Origin: Coenobita brevimanus
Lineage: Eukaryota; Arthropoda; Malacostraca; Decapoda; Coenobitidae
Assembly: GCA_032717465.1 (NCBI GenBank)
Contig: JAVRFU010000150.1
Location: 48,400-112,399, forward strand
Length of the DNA: 64,000 nucleotides
Reading direction: 5' to 3'
The notes under the pieces were generated by a model. It was not told the DNA's origin and did no database searches. It was given only the letters and a program-made list of their open reading frames with translations. Each line of letters starts with the position of its first letter. The first letter of the stretch is position 1. Made by a program: the position numbers and the translations under genes. Below, in pieces: positions 9,049 through 21,300 of this stretch.

Positions 9049-11957
9049 ATGGTTACTAAGTTAAATAAAGAATACAGTCTGCAGATTTTAACCATGGATT
9101 CTGTATATGATGAGGTGAAAGAGAGAGAGATTGTCCAGGTGCCTGAGGGTGCGAAAGTGGATGTATGTGGAATAACTGAAACAAAATGTAAAGGAGAAAG
9201 TGTGAGAGAATGGGAGTATGGATGGGGTATATGTGCAGGAGTAGGTGAGAATGAGAGGGCAAAGGAAGGAGTATGTATAGTTGTGAGTAAAAGATGGAAG
9301 AGGAGCATAAGACAGTATGGATCAGTTGGGTCAAAGATTGTGTGGGTAAAGTTGAAAGTTGGAATACAAATGTGGGCAATTGTGTGTGTGTATCCACCAA
9401 TACAAGATCGTGCTAGAAGAGTGAGAGAAGAGTTCTGGACAAATGTGGAAGTGTGCATGGAAAAGTTTGGAAGGAATGAGAGAGTGTTTTTGATTGGTGA
9501 TATGAATGGTAAAGTTGGGAATGTGAAGGTGGATAGAATAGTTGGTGAGTGGGGTGTGCCTGCTGAGATAGATGAGAATGGGAGTGCGTTAGTGGACATT
9601 TGTGCTGGGAGGGGGTTCGTGATAGCCAATACCTTCTTCGGGCATAAAATGATCCACAGGTATACATGGCGAGTGATAAGAAGGGTGGGTGGTGAACTGA
9701 ATGAAAGGAAGGCAATGATTGATTATGTGTGTGTGTGGATGAAAGGATGCAAAGATGTGTAAAGGATGCAAGAGTGTATAGAGGTTGGGGGAGTGGACTT
9801 TCTGACCACTCCTTGGTGGTGGCCAGAATTAGAATGCAAGTAAGATGGAGGAATAGAAGAAGGGAAAGACGAGAGGAAGGAGTAGTTTCAAGGAGAGTGG
9901 AAAGGTTACAAGAGGATGAGAAAAAGGCAGAGTATAAGAGAGAAGTGGAGGAACGATTGGGCAAATATGAATTGGAGCAGATGGGAGACGTGGAAGGTGT
10001 GTGTAAGATATTTACAGAAGAAATATGTGCAGCATGTGATGTGGTGTGTGGAAGGAAGAGAAGACAGAGGGGGGTGCAAGGAACAGCGTGGTGGACTGAA
10101 GAGGTGAAACAGGCTGTGGCACAAAAGAAGAAAGCATACAATGAATGGATGAGAAATAGGGGCGTGGAAGAAGTTGAGAGGCGGAAGAGAGAGTTATATG
10201 TGGAAAGAAAGAGAGAGGTGAAAAGATTAGTAAGAGAGAGTAAGAAGAGAGTGGATGAGGAATTTGGAAGGAATTTGAGTGTAAAGTGGAGGGACTGTAA
10301 GAAAATGTTCTGGAGAGAAGTGAAAAGAGTAAGACAGGGTGGAAGTGAAGTTAGCAGGGGAGTGAAAGATAAAAATGGTAGATTACTAGTGGAGAAGGGA
10401 GAAAAAGTGAGCAGATGGAGAGAACACTTTAAGGAATTGTTGAACGTAGAGGATGGAAGTAATGCGAGTATAAGTGGCTGGGGAATGGCTGGGAGAAGGA
10501 GGGAGGTGAGAAGACAGGAAGAAATCAGTAGGATAGAAGTTGTGGAAGCAATGAAGAAAGTTAAATCGGGGAAAGCCCCAGGAATTGATGGAGTGTGTGG
10601 TGAAATGCTGAAGCATGGGGGACAGATAGTAGTAGAATGGATGTGGAAGATGTGCAGATTGGCCTGGGAGGAAGGTAGAGTCCCAGAGGATTGGAAGTCA
10701 GGTATAATTATTCCCTTGTACAAAGGAAAAGGAGAAAAAGAAGTGTGTGGTAATCATAGGGGCATTTGTCTTCTTAGTATAATAGGAAAAGTGTATGGTA
10801 GGATACTTATAGACAGAGTTAGAGAAAGAACAGAGAAATTAGTTGGAGAAGAACAGGGAGGCTTTAGGAAGGGAAGAGGTTGTGTAGATCAGATATTCAT
10901 TCTTAGATCTTTAGTGGAAAAGTTTCTAGAGAAGGGAAAGAAGTTGTATGCAGCTTTCATGGATTTGGAGAAAGCATATGACAGAGTGGATAGACAAGGA
11001 TTGTGGAAAGTGTTAAGAATATATGGAGTAGATGGGAAGTTGTTGAATGCTGTGAAGAGTATGTACGATGGTGCGAAGGCTGCAGTGCGTGTGGATGGTG
11101 AACTAAGTGAATTTTTCTCTTTGAAAGTTGGTTTGAAACAGGGATGTGTCATGTCTCCATGGTTGTTCAATCTGTACATGGATGGGGTAATAAAAGAGGT
11201 ACAAGGTAGGGTAGTGGATGTTGGAGTGGCCCTGGTGAGAGAGAATAGTGTTTGGAAACTCCCTGTACTGTTCTTTGCAGATGATACTGTGTTGTTGAGT
11301 GAAGACGAAGGGGAGCTGCAAGGCTTGGTGGATGAGTTTGAGAGAGTGTGTAAGAAACGGAACCTAAAGGTGAATGTAGGGAAGAGTAAAGTGATGGTCT
11401 TTGAGAGAGGTGAAGTTAGTGAATGTACAGCGAGGTTGGAAGGTGAGGAATTGGAAAATGTGAGTACGTTTAAGTATTTGGGTAGTGTGATGAGTAAGGA
11501 TGGAGGTTTGGTGGGTGAAGTGCTTGAAAGGGTACAGCAGGGAAGAAAGAGTGCTGGTTCCTTGAAAGCATTGATAAGAAACAGGGAAGTGAGCATGGAA
11601 GTTAAAAAGTTACTACATGACAGTATTGTGATACCAACTCTAACATACGGAAGTGAAGCTTGGACATTGTTGGAAGGACACAAGTCAAGAGTGAGAGCAG
11701 TGGAAATGAGTTATTTAAGAGGAGCCTGTGGAGTCACGTGGAGAGACAGGCTGACGAATGAGGATATAAAGGAGCGTTGTGGTGTGGATGTGGATGTGAT
11801 AGGAAGCGTTATGAGGAACACACTGAGGTGGTTTGGCCATGTGGAGAGGATGGAGGGTGAAAGACTGACGAAGAGAGTGTATGTGAGTGAGGTGGAGTGG
11901 GGAAGAGGGAGGGGGAGGCCGAGGATGAGATGGAGGATGGGGTGGAGAGGTATATGA
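9049..11957 (+). pseudogene. RTE-A copy 1: endonuclease-reverse transcriptase, one frameshift from intact
   Basis: LINE protein that nicks target DNA and reverse-transcribes its own RNA there. Frame one (9049-9762) is the APE-type endonuclease: GITETK, then GDMN at residues 150-153. Frame two (9729-11957) continues with SDH at 25-27, a basic coiled linker, and the RT: KAPGIDGV, PLYKGKGE, palm Asp in AFMDLEKAYDRVD (D412), LKQGCVMSPWLFNLYMDG, the FADD box at 516-519, and a C-terminal RWFGHVERM...RGRGRPRMRWR tail. The two frames are separated by a +2 change inside a GT run (about 9727-9738). The copy at 34.4 kb has one GT fewer and reads in the proper frame, so this is microsatellite slippage. 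A start further upstream is not evident. The best-preserved RTE-A copy here. Confidence 0.93.
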
Positions 11958-12081
11958 GAGAGGGGGGTGTGAGTTGGGAGCAGGGCAGTGAAATGGCGGG
12001 GGACAGGGCGACTTGGAGGCGATTTATTTGTGGCCACCCCAAATGGGATTGAGGCGTCTGGCAATAGATAGATAGATAGAC
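9049..12081 (+). mobile_element. RTE-A LINE, copy 1
   Basis: The unit runs from the endonuclease domain to a 3' untranslated end of about 120 bp containing GGAGGCGATT, TGTGGCCACCCC and GTCTGGCAATA, then a pure GATA run at 12065-12081. The next RTE copy begins immediately downstream, so copies are head-to-tail. The 5' untranslated region, if any, is not recognised. Confidence 0.9.
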
Positions 12082-12087
12082 TATAAG

Positions 12088-13933
12088 GGGTTGGCAATTG
12101 CCAACACCTACTTTCGTTATAAGATGATCCACCGGTATACATGGAGAGTAATGAGGAGGATGGATGGTGAACTTGTTGAACGAAAGGCAATGATAGACTA
12201 CGTGTATGTGGATGAGCGAATGAGAAGACAAGTGTTGGATGCAAGAGTGTGGAGAGGGTGGGGGAATGGAGTCTCGGACCATCACTTAGTGATGGCCAAG
12301 GTAAAGATGCAAAGAAAGTGGTTGAGGAGGCGAAGGGGAAGACAGGAGGAAGCAGCTCCTGTGAGAAGAGTGGAGAAATTGCAAGATAGTGAGAAAATGA
12401 CAGAGTATAAGAGCATAGTGGAAGAAAGATTGGGAAGGTATGAGCTAGAGCAGATGGAAGGGGTGGAAGATGTATGTAAGATATTCACGGAAGAGATAGG
12501 TGCAGCGTGTGAGGCAGTTTGTGGAGTGAGGAGGAGATGCAAGGGTGTACAAGGGACAGCATGGTGGAATGATGAGGTGAAACGAGCTGTGGAACAAAAG
12601 AAGAAGGCATATGGTGAATGGTTGGCGAGTAGAAGTAGGGGAGAATGTGAGAGAGAGAAGAGAGAGGTATATGTGAGCAGGAGAAGGGAGGTTAAGAGAC
12701 TGGTGAAGGAGAGTAAGAAGAAAGTAGATGAAGAGTTTGGGAGGAATCTGAGTGTGAAATGGAGGGAGAGTAAGAAATTGTTTTGCAAGGAGGTAAAGAA
12801 AGTAAGGCAGTGTGAAAGGGGAAATAATAGGGGAGTGAAAGATAGGAATAATAGATTGTTGGTGGAGAAGAGAGAGAAATTGAGGAGATGGAAAGAGCAC
12901 TTTGAGGATTTGATGAATGTAGAGAGTGAGAGCAGTGTGAGTATAAGTGGTTGGGGAATGGCTGGGAGAAGAAGAGATGAGAGGAGGGAGGAAGAGATCA
13001 GTAGGGAGGAAGTAGTGGAAGCAATCAAGAAGATTAAGCTGGGAAAGGCCCCAGGAATTGATGAAGTGTGTGGTGAAATGCTTAGGTATGGGGGTGAGAT
13101 TGTTGTGGAGTGGATATGGAAGTTGCGTAGATTGGCTTGGGAAGAGGGAAGGGTTCCAGAGGACTGGAAATCAGGTATAAATGTTCCTCTGTACAAAGGA
13201 AAAGGGGAGAGAGAAGTATGTGGTAACCATAGGGGTATTTGCCTTCTTAGTGTGACTGGTAAAATATATGGTAGAATACTCATTGATAGGGTTAGGCATA
13301 TGACAGAGGAGCTAGCTGGAGAAGAACAAGGGTGATTTAGGAAGGGAAAATGGTGTGTAGATCAGATATTTGTTCTAAGATGTTTAGTGGAGAAGTATCT
13401 AGAGAAGGGAAGGAAAGTGTATGCTGCCTTCATGACCTTGGAGAAAGCTTATGACAGAATAGATAGGCAAGGTATGTGGAAGGTATTAAGAATATATGGA
13501 GTGGAGGGGAAATTGTTGAGTGCTGTGAAGAGTATGTACGAGGGAGCTAGGGCTACGGTGCGAGTGGATGGTGAGCTGAGTGAGTTCTTTGATCTCAATG
13601 TGGGACTGAAACAGGGGTGTGTGATGTCTCCATGGCTGTTTAATATATATATGGATGAGGTTGTAGAAGGAGGTGCAAGGTAGGGCAGTGGATGTGGGGC
13701 TGGCCCTAATGAATGAGGGTGAGATTTGGAAGCTTCCGGTGTTGCTGTTTGCTGATGATACAGTATTGTTGAGTGAAGATGAATGGGAGTTGCAAGGTTT
13801 GGTGAATGAATTTGGGACAGTGTGTAGGAGGAGGAAGCTGAAAGTTAATGTAAACAAAAGTGAAGTTATGGTGTTTCAGAGGAATGAAGTCACAGAGTGT
13901 GCAGTGAGGTTGGATGGTGAGGATATGGAGAAT
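12088..13933 (+). pseudogene. RTE-A copy 2 coding part, 5' segment
   Basis: It encodes the end of the endonuclease (GVSDHHLVMAKV), the basic linker and the RT fingers in one long frame to 13335, where EEQG meets TGA before FRKG. It then continues as KVYAAFMTLEKAYDRIDRQG (Asp replaced by Thr in the family's FMDLEKAYD motif), LKQGCVMSPWLFNIYMDE, and after a frame change at about 13680 LLFADDTVLLSEDE. The altered palm Asp and at least two breaks indicate inactivity. Confidence 0.88.
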
Positions 13934-15765
13934 CGTTTCGTTTTTTGTTTCGTTTCGTTTTTAAAGGCTCCAACATGCTTGCATGTGTCGTCCTTGGTCA
14001 CCTAATGGCGGCTCTCCACGCTGCATGATCCATTGCAGCCTCCCTGTTCAGTCCCTTAACCCTAAGGTCACACTTAATGACCTCGTCCCATGTCTTTCTC
14101 GGTCTACCCCTCATAACCCCACCATCAATATTAACACTTCTCACCTTCCTCACCCAATTATCATTCCCCATCCTCTCCACATGTCCAAACCACCTCAATG
14201 TACCTCTCATCATCACAACACCAATACACTCCAGTCCCATCCTACCTCTCAACTCTTCCATTGTAAACCCAGCCCCTCCAGGCCTTGGACGCAGGGATGC
14301 ACTGCACATCCACCTAATCATTGTCATTTCTGTACGTCTGAGCCGGCGAATGTCTTCCTCCTTCACTGCCCAGGTCTCAATGCCATACAGCATTACACTC
14401 CTAACACATGCTGCATACAAAGACCCCTTAGCATGTAGGGAGAGCCCTCTCAATGTCAGGAGAGGCAAGAGCTCCCTGAACTTCTTCCAACCACTTCTCA
14501 CCCTAGCCACAGAGCTACCTCCAGCCCCACCTCCAGTACACAACATGTCTCCCAAATAACAAAACTCTTCCACACACTCAAGAGATTCACCAGCAAGTTC
14601 AATCCTTTCAAGTCTGACGATCTCCACCTGCTCACCCCGGCACGCCGTACACATAAAATCAGCATTATCTCGCAGTCTACCTCTGATACCACTACATCTC
14701 TTATGCATCCATTTATCACACACACCGCACAAGATGGAATTACTTCCCACGCCCTTGTGGCAAACTGCACATGGCCACTCTCCCTCGTCTTTGACAGTAC
14801 CGCCACCAACCCTAGATATCATCACTTTTGTTTTATCTGCATTTACCTTTAAACCCTTTTGCCCCATACCATCTCTCCACTTCCTAAACCTTTCCTCCGC
14901 CTCCCGTTCATTCTCTGCAATCAACACCAAATCATCAGCATACAACAACTCCCACGGGAGTCCGTTTCCAAAGTCACGTGAAAGGGCTTCAAGTACCATG
15001 ATAAACAACATGGGACTCAAGACTGACCCCTGATGCACACCAACATTCACAGAAAACTCATCACTCAAATCTCCATTCACTCTCACCGGGTGTGAGCACC
15101 CACATACATGGCTATAACCACCCTAACCAGCTACTCCTCCAAGCCAAGCTTTCTCATTGCCCAGTTCACCACCTCTCTAGGGACTCTGTCAAAGGCCTTT
15201 TCCAAATCAACAAAAACAAAATAAAGATCCCTTCTCCTACCAATATATTTTTCCTGAAGCTGTCGAACAATGAATATGGCATCAGTGGTCCCCCTACCTG
15301 GCATAAACCCAAACTGCATCTCATTAATATTCACTCTTTCGCTAATCATACCTTCTAAAACTCTCTTCATTACCTTCATTATCTGATCTAAAAGCTTTAT
15401 ACCTCTATAATTTCCTCTTTCCAGGGCATCACCCTTCCCTTTATACACATTTACAATTACACTCTTCAGCCAATCATCTGGGACAACACACTCACAAATA
15501 ATCCTATTTATCAGGTCAGTGACTAAACTCACCCCTATATCGCCTGAGGCCTTCAACATTTCGGCAGTCAACCCAGACACACCTGCTGCCTTCCCCACCC
15601 TCATCCTGCCTATTGCCTCACTCACAGTAGCAGTATCAATCAAAGGCCAAGGGCCAGACACTGGATCTGCTGGCTCCAAACCTTCTCTGTCCCAGTCAAA
15701 CTCCTCATTCAACAACCGGTTATAATGCTCTTTCCATGCATCTTTAATATCCTCACTGTTCACCA
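13934..15765 (-). mobile_element. PHD-RT LINE inserted in RTE-A copy 2
   Basis: 5'-truncated LINE on the minus strand. Its 3' end is a microsatellite-like tail of AAACG units (plus strand 13934-13964), a tail type different from the GATA tail of RTE-A. The host RTE sequence resumes at 15766 with GTGAGTAC. No target duplication is visible at the junctions. Confidence 0.88.
13998..15765 (-). pseudogene. PHD-RT: reverse transcriptase with embedded C4HC3 zinc finger
   Basis: The upstream frame (about 15765-15131) has AWKEHYNRLLNEEF, GKAAGVSGLTAEMLK, YKGKGDALERGNYRGIKL and the palm motif VDLEKAFDRVPRE. It ends at TAG, where related sequence continues; a frame change near 15090 leads into 15086-13998. 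That frame has HQGSVLSPMLF, YADD at residues 49-52, then a PHD-like finger with C106, C109, C120, C123, H128, C131, C146 and C149 between palm and thumb, followed by GWKKFRELLPLL, SVMLYGIETWAV and a C-terminal RWFGHVERM...RGRPRKTW tail. The finger could bind protein or nucleic acid; its role is not inferable here. No endonuclease domain is present in this copy. Confidence 0.88.
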
Positions 15766-16290
15766 GTGAGTACTTAGGTAGTGTGATGAGTAAGGATGGA
15801 ACTGTGGGGGATGAAGTACGTGAAAGGGTACAGCAGGGAAGGAAGGTTGTTGGTACACTGAAAACAGTGATGAGAAATAGGGAGGTGAGTATGGAAGTTA
15901 AGAAGTCACTGCATGATAGTACAATATTGTGATCCCTACCCTGACGTATGGAAGCGAGACGTGGACCTTGCAAGAGGGGAACAAGTCAAGAGTGAGAGTA
16001 GTGGAAATGAGTTACTTGAGAGGAGCATGTGGAGTGACTTGGAGGGCCAGGTTGACGAATGAAGAAGTGAAGGAACGTTGTGGGGTAGATGTGGATGTGG
16101 TTGAGAAGATTAGGAGAAATACACTGAGGTGGTTTCGACATGTGAAGAGAATGGAGAATGAAAGACTGACTAAGAGGGTGTATGTAGGTGAGGTGGAGGG
16201 AGGGAGAGGGAGGGGTAGACCGAGGATGAGGTGGAGGGATGGAGTTGAGAGGTATATGAGGGAGGGGGGGGGTGAGCTGGGGGGAGGGTA
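15766..16290 (+). pseudogene. RTE-A copy 2 coding part, 3' segment
   Basis: It continues the host LINE after the nested insertion: LGSVMSKDG-type region, then TLTYGSETWTLQEG, MSYLRGACGVTWRARL, LRWFRHVKRM and RGRGRPRMRWRDGVERY. It is split by a frame change near 15925. About 10 bases of the family sequence (between two GTAC words) are missing at the left junction. Confidence 0.85.
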
Positions 16291-16388
16291 GTCAAATGGT
16301 GGAAGACAGAGTGACTTGGAGGCGTTTTGTCTGCGGCCACCCTTTGCGGGATTAGGGCGTCGGGCTATAGATAGATAGATAGATAGAC

Positions 16389-16725
16389 GAGAGAAAAAAT
16401 ACTGACTGTTAAAAGTTCCACTGCCACTATTAAAGCTGACTTACCAATTTCACTCAGTTGACATAAATAGTTAAATTTTAAAAAAAATGGTGGTATTATG
16501 AAACATAACCATGACATGTAACAACGACCTACTGTATCTAAGACTAATGAAAAAAGATTGTGAAACTGCCAAACTAGCTTTAGGGCAATACTGAGTTCCT
16601 TTATTTTATTAATTTCTTTATTTATATTTTTTAGAACAATTTTAGACTTTATCACTCCTACCTGAACTGAGCAACCTACCTGCCATTGCCTAACAAGGTC
16701 TTGGCACAATTATTTTTTCTATTCG
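16389..16725. other. No feature seen
   Basis: AT-rich unique-looking sequence between the GATA tail of RTE-A copy 2 and the 3' break of RTE-B. No frame is supported. The mirror is 62093-62405. Confidence 0.5.
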
Positions 16726-17901
16726 TGGTCTTCCTCTCAGCCTTACACCTCTCACATCAGATCTAGTTATCTTTTTCTCCAATCGTTCATTATCCATTCT
16801 CTCCATATGCCCAAACCATCGCAACACCCTCTGCTCAACTCTACCAGCCATCTCCCGAACAACTCCAGTTCTCCTTCGCACTTCATCATTTCGCACTCGA
16901 TCCATACGCGTCACTCCACACATACTCCTCAGACACCTCATCTCCATTATATTCAAACTTTTCCTCTCTGCTACACCCATATTCCATGTTTCAGCCCCAT
17001 ATAATGCAGTCGGTACCACAACACCCTCATACAGCCTTCTCTTTACATCCATTCTAAGCGAACGACATTTAAACACTTTTTTTCATTCCTCCCATCACCT
17101 TTCCTACTTCATTTATTCTAAACTTCACTTCTGCATCTATTCTTCCATCCACAGCAACATGTGACCCTAGTTATTTAAAACAATCTACCTCCTCAAGCAA
17201 CTCACCATTCAAAACTATATTCATCCCCCTACCATCTATCAACCTCGTACACTTCATCACTTTACTCTTATTCTCATTTACTTTCAATTTCCTCCTTTCA
17301 CACACCCTTCCAAACTCCTCTACCAACTGTCTCAATCTCTCCTCTGAATCAGTCACCAGTGCAGTATCATCTGCAAACAGCAGCTGCTTCACATTCCACT
17401 CTCCACCATCAACATTTACCAGACTCAGACCACCTAAAACTCTTGCATTAACCTCCTTTACAACGCCATCCATGTAAATATTAAACAACCAAGGCGACAT
17501 CACACATCCCTGTCACAGCCCCACTCTCACGGGAAACCAATCACTCACAGCATTTCCCACTCTTACACACGCTCTACTATTTACATAAAAACTTTTCACC
17601 CTTTTTAGTAACCTACCATCAAGTCCATACAATCTTAAAACAGTCCACAAAGCCTCCCTATCAATTCTATCATACGCTTTCTCTAAATCCATAAATGCCC
17701 AAAACACATCCTTGCCTTTCGTTAAATACCTTTCACACACTTGTCTCACAGCAAACACCTGATCAACGCATCCCCTCCCTCTCCTAAAGCCACACTGCTC
17801 ATCACTAATCACTCCCTCTGTACCCTCTCTAACTCTCATAATTAACACTCTACCATACACCTTACCTACAACACTCAACAGACTTATACCCCTAAAGTAG
17901 T
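16726..17901 (-). pseudogene. RTE-B LINE, 3' segment (RT palm to C-terminus)
   Basis: The downstream part of a second RTE-like family, separated from its 5' part (23792-25462) by the 5.9 kb transposon. It reads FRGISLLSVVGKVYGRVL, FRRGRGCVDQVF, palm AFMDLEKAYDRID, then VRVGL, a TGA, QGCVMSPWLFNIYMDG, QLLFADDTALVTDSEE, a TAA after DCFK, a frame change, and the thumb plus C-terminal RWFGHMERM...RLRGRPR. It stops short of the usual 3' end at about 16726, with no microsatellite tail. Compared with RTE-A the motifs are alike but the residues differ widely. Confidence 0.88.
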
Positions 17902-18040
17902 CCATGAGCCTGGGTCGATATCGGTACCATCTGGTGGGGCAAATTCTAACTGATATTTTTTAATTCCCTCATGTCCTTGATTAAAAATTTGATATGATAG
18001 CAGTCGCAGATGAGTAGCTTTTTATGAGTAATTGGCCATA
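17902..18040 (+). repeat. Left terminal inverted repeat
   Basis: Outer end CCATGAGCCTGGGTCG, then ATCGGTACCATCTGGTGGGG, with an inner conserved block TATGATAGCAGTCG...AGTAGCTTTTTAT at 17993-18026. It pairs with 23644-23791 in reverse complement with several gaps. Confidence 0.85.
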
Positions 18041-18326
18041 TAAAAATGGCCGCCCCCTTAACTGATAAGGGTCTATAACTACTTTTACTACAGGTAGATA
18101 CATGATCTTGGTGTTTAAACTTATGTTATGGAGTATTTCCTAGTCCCTGGTGGCCACTACAAATGCCTAAGACAGTCGGCCATCCTTATTTGACTGGAAA
18201 AATTCAAAATGTTGATTATAGATACTTCCAGATACTCGGTGCTTTCAACGTATAGTTGCTAAACTGAGAATGTACAACTAATTTGTATCTTTCACTTTCA
18301 GGTAGCTTGCATGCTTAGCTGTAGAA
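18041..18326 (+). other. 5' leader of the transposon
   Basis: Non-coding, AT-rich. A pyrimidine tract ending TTTCACTTTCAG at about 18291-18302 precedes the ATG by 24 bases and would serve as a splice acceptor if a 5' exon exists. No promoter motif is convincingly recognised. Confidence 0.4.
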
Positions 18327-21300
18327 ATGGAAAGTGAAAGGACATTGGATGTAAGTCAAGCGTCAAGTTATAGTGGTGGTGATAATGCTCAAGATGGACC
18401 GGGTCCTTCAACGCGTGCAAAAACTGTACCAGAATGCATTATACATAGCAGTACTTGTGATGAAAAACTGACCCTGAATCTCTCTTGTTTGAGGGACATG
18501 AACTCATGGAGCACACTTCTTAAGGCAGCACAAATAAAGAAACATCTACCAATTCTAAACACTGCCCAAGAAACTCCAGAGGGCATCATTCCAAAAATTC
18601 ACTACCATAGGAAATGTAGAAGTCTGTTGACAATGAAAAGGGACCTTCAATCGAAACAAAGTACAGAACAGGCATCCAGTGACAAGGAAAAATTTGATCG
18701 AAAAAGACTCCAGAGGAGATCAATGACAGTATCTGAAGAGTCTAGAATATACAGCAAGGTCTGTATCATATGTGAAAAGGACAAATTTATGCCAGGCAGC
18801 CGGACAAGGGAGCGACTTACACAATGTGTTGAGCTACGGTCAGATGATACTCTTAGGAACACAGCAATTTCCAAGCAAGACAGCAGGATCCTAGCCTTAT
18901 TGGCAAGGGCTTTAGTAGCAGCAGATGGCCACTATCATAGATCATACTACAGAAGCTATACCAGAACAAGGCCACAGGTGATTCCCATAGAAACAGACTT
19001 AGAAGAACATCCATGTGTAATGAAGGAATCCTTTCAGAAGTTGTTTGCCTATATCAGAGAAGATGTTTTTGAAAACCCCAGGGTAATTAAGCTGACTGAG
19101 CTTACGACCAAACTGACCTGCTGGATGCTACATGAGGGAGTTCATAAGGTGGAAGATTCTACAAAGAAACATGTCAGAAGATATCTTGAGACAGAATTTG
19201 GAGAGAGTCTGCATTTTGTACAAGATGCAAAGAGAAAAGTCCTGGTGTACCCTGATAACTTGTCCCGAAATGCACTAGTCAAGCAAAATGTCATTCTGAT
19301 GGACACAGTAGAGGACCTGGAATCAAAATGCGACATTGAAGGACTCTTCAAAAAGTCAGCTCACTTGCTTCATAATTCGATAAGAAAGCATAGTGTGTCC
19401 ATATCTTGGCCCCCACTTGCATCAGAACTGAACAATTCTTCAGCTTTTATTTCAGGCAACCTAAAGGGATTCTTGCAACACTTAATAGCAGGGCCTCAGG
19501 ATGAAGCTTCCCTATCTCCAAGAATTCAGCGCCTCATTGAATCTGTAGGCCAAGATATTGTCTATGGGGTGACCCGAGGACAGCTGAAGCCACCAAAACA
19601 TCTAATGCTGCCATATGCTACCAAGGACTTCACAGGCTCAGTAGAACTCATTAGGATGATTAATCGTCTTGGCCATGGTGTGTCCTACACGCAAGTTGAG
19701 GAGTTGGAAACTGCATTATGTATTCAGAAACTTGAGTCCCAAGGAGATGAAAGTGTAGCCATACCTGAGCAGCTCCAGCCACTCATCCCAACGACCCTAG
19801 GCTGGGACAACATAGACAGGTTGGAAGAAACCTTGAGTGGGGGAGGTACATCTCATCGAGTAAATGGCATAGCAGTGCAACCCAGAGTGTATGGACCACA
19901 TCCTCCTAGGAAAGCTCTACCCAAACCTGTTATAAAGAAGAGGACCCTTGATGCAAATCCTATCATTTTACCTCCATACAATGCTGGTGAACGGGTAGGA
20001 CCACCATCAAGACTGCATATTGCGTTACACTATAAGGAGGTAGTACAGCAAGCCCAGAAGAATAATTTGATTTGGATCTTGGCTAGATTGCATACTGCCA
20101 GTAGTCAAGAGAACCCAGTACCTGGATGGACAGGGTTCAATATTGCTACCAGAGATAATGAAGAAGTTTCTCAAAATACTGTGGCATATCTACCCACCAT
20201 CAATGCTCCAGCTACTGAAATGTCCACTATCCATGAAGTTGTGATTCATTCGCAGAAGATCAGGAATACTTTGGAGCTCAAAAGCATTGTCGTAGTGTGT
20301 GACCAAGCGATATATGCAAAGGTCACTGAGATATTGTGGAAGCACAAGGACACGTTTTCGCACATTGTACCACGACTTGGGGCATTCCATACAATATGCA
20401 CATTAATGGCAGTGATTGGGAAGCGTTTCTCTGATGCAGGACTACAAGACCTTTGCATCGAGTCAGGTGTCATTGCAGAGGGATCCATTTCTGGTGTGTT
20501 GGAAGGACGCAAATACAACCGTGCCATTCGACTTCATAAGCTTCTGTATGAAGCTTTGATGCGCCTGGTTTGGAGAGAATTCCCATCCTGGTGTGAGGAG
20601 CATCATAGTGAGAGTGCACATCATCTTCAGTCATTGGTGGTTGAGATTGAAACCATGTCTGCAAACCTGTGCCAGACTTCTTTCACAGAGCTCATCCAGT
20701 CTCCTTCTTTCCAAGTGATAGCTGAACTGTTTGACAAGTTCAAAGAACATCTTCGCAGTAAGTGTGGTCCTTTGGCCTGCTTCTGGATGAGTTATGTTGA
20801 AATGGTGGAGATTGTGTTGAATTTCGTGAGAGCCTCTCGTGAAGGAGATTGGCACCTGCACCTGGCAGCAATCCAGGCTATGATACCCTGGTGCTTCAGT
20901 TATGATAACATTAACTACGCCAGATACGTCTCATGCTACTATGCTGAAATGTCACATCTTCCCACAGAAAATCCCGATGTCTATGAGTATTTGAAGGCAG
21001 GAGGTTTGTCTATACAGCTTGGAACTGAAAATACATTTGGAAAGGTTCCAGTTGACCAGGCTGTGGAGGAGACGATTAACAGAGACACTCAGACAGCTGG
21101 CGGTACAAAAGGCTTCAGTCTAAAGCCAGCAGCAGTTAACCTTTACTACTTGACTGCAGAGTATCATAGCTCATATCTTAGAACCCTGAAATATGCATTG
21201 GACATGGATCAACCAAACAGTATGCACAAAGATCTTCAAAAAACAAGAATCCTCAAAGATGAAGAAGATGTCAAGAGGTTGATGGAGATTCTGGACAATA

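Larger units (their letters stand above)
12082..16388 (+). mobile_element. RTE-A LINE, copy 2, split by a PHD-RT insertion
   Basis: 5'-truncated copy that starts inside the endonuclease (ANTYFRYKMIHRYTWRV). Segments are 12088-13933 and 15766-16388; the minus-strand LINE at 13934-15765 lies between. The 3' end repeats the GTGGCCACCCC-type terminus (here CGGCCACCCTTTGCGGGATTA) and a GATA tail at 16366-16386. It diverges from copy 1 in many codons, so it belongs to a sister subfamily. Confidence 0.9.

Noticed and set aside
9413..10723. Long minus-strand frame (436 codons) rich in Ser, Thr, Leu, Pro, His
   Set aside because: Antisense shadow of the purine-rich RTE-A coding strand. Similar shadows occur at 12282-13283 and 45273-46544, always opposite RTE-A codons, with no family motif.
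12062..12081. GATA runs as satellite or telomeric arrays
   Set aside because: They are short and always sit at the 3' ends of RTE-A or SINE-G copies, so they are element tails.
18041..18302. Promoter of the Academ-like transposon
   Set aside because: AT-rich words exist, but no convincing TATA/Inr arrangement can be separated from background.
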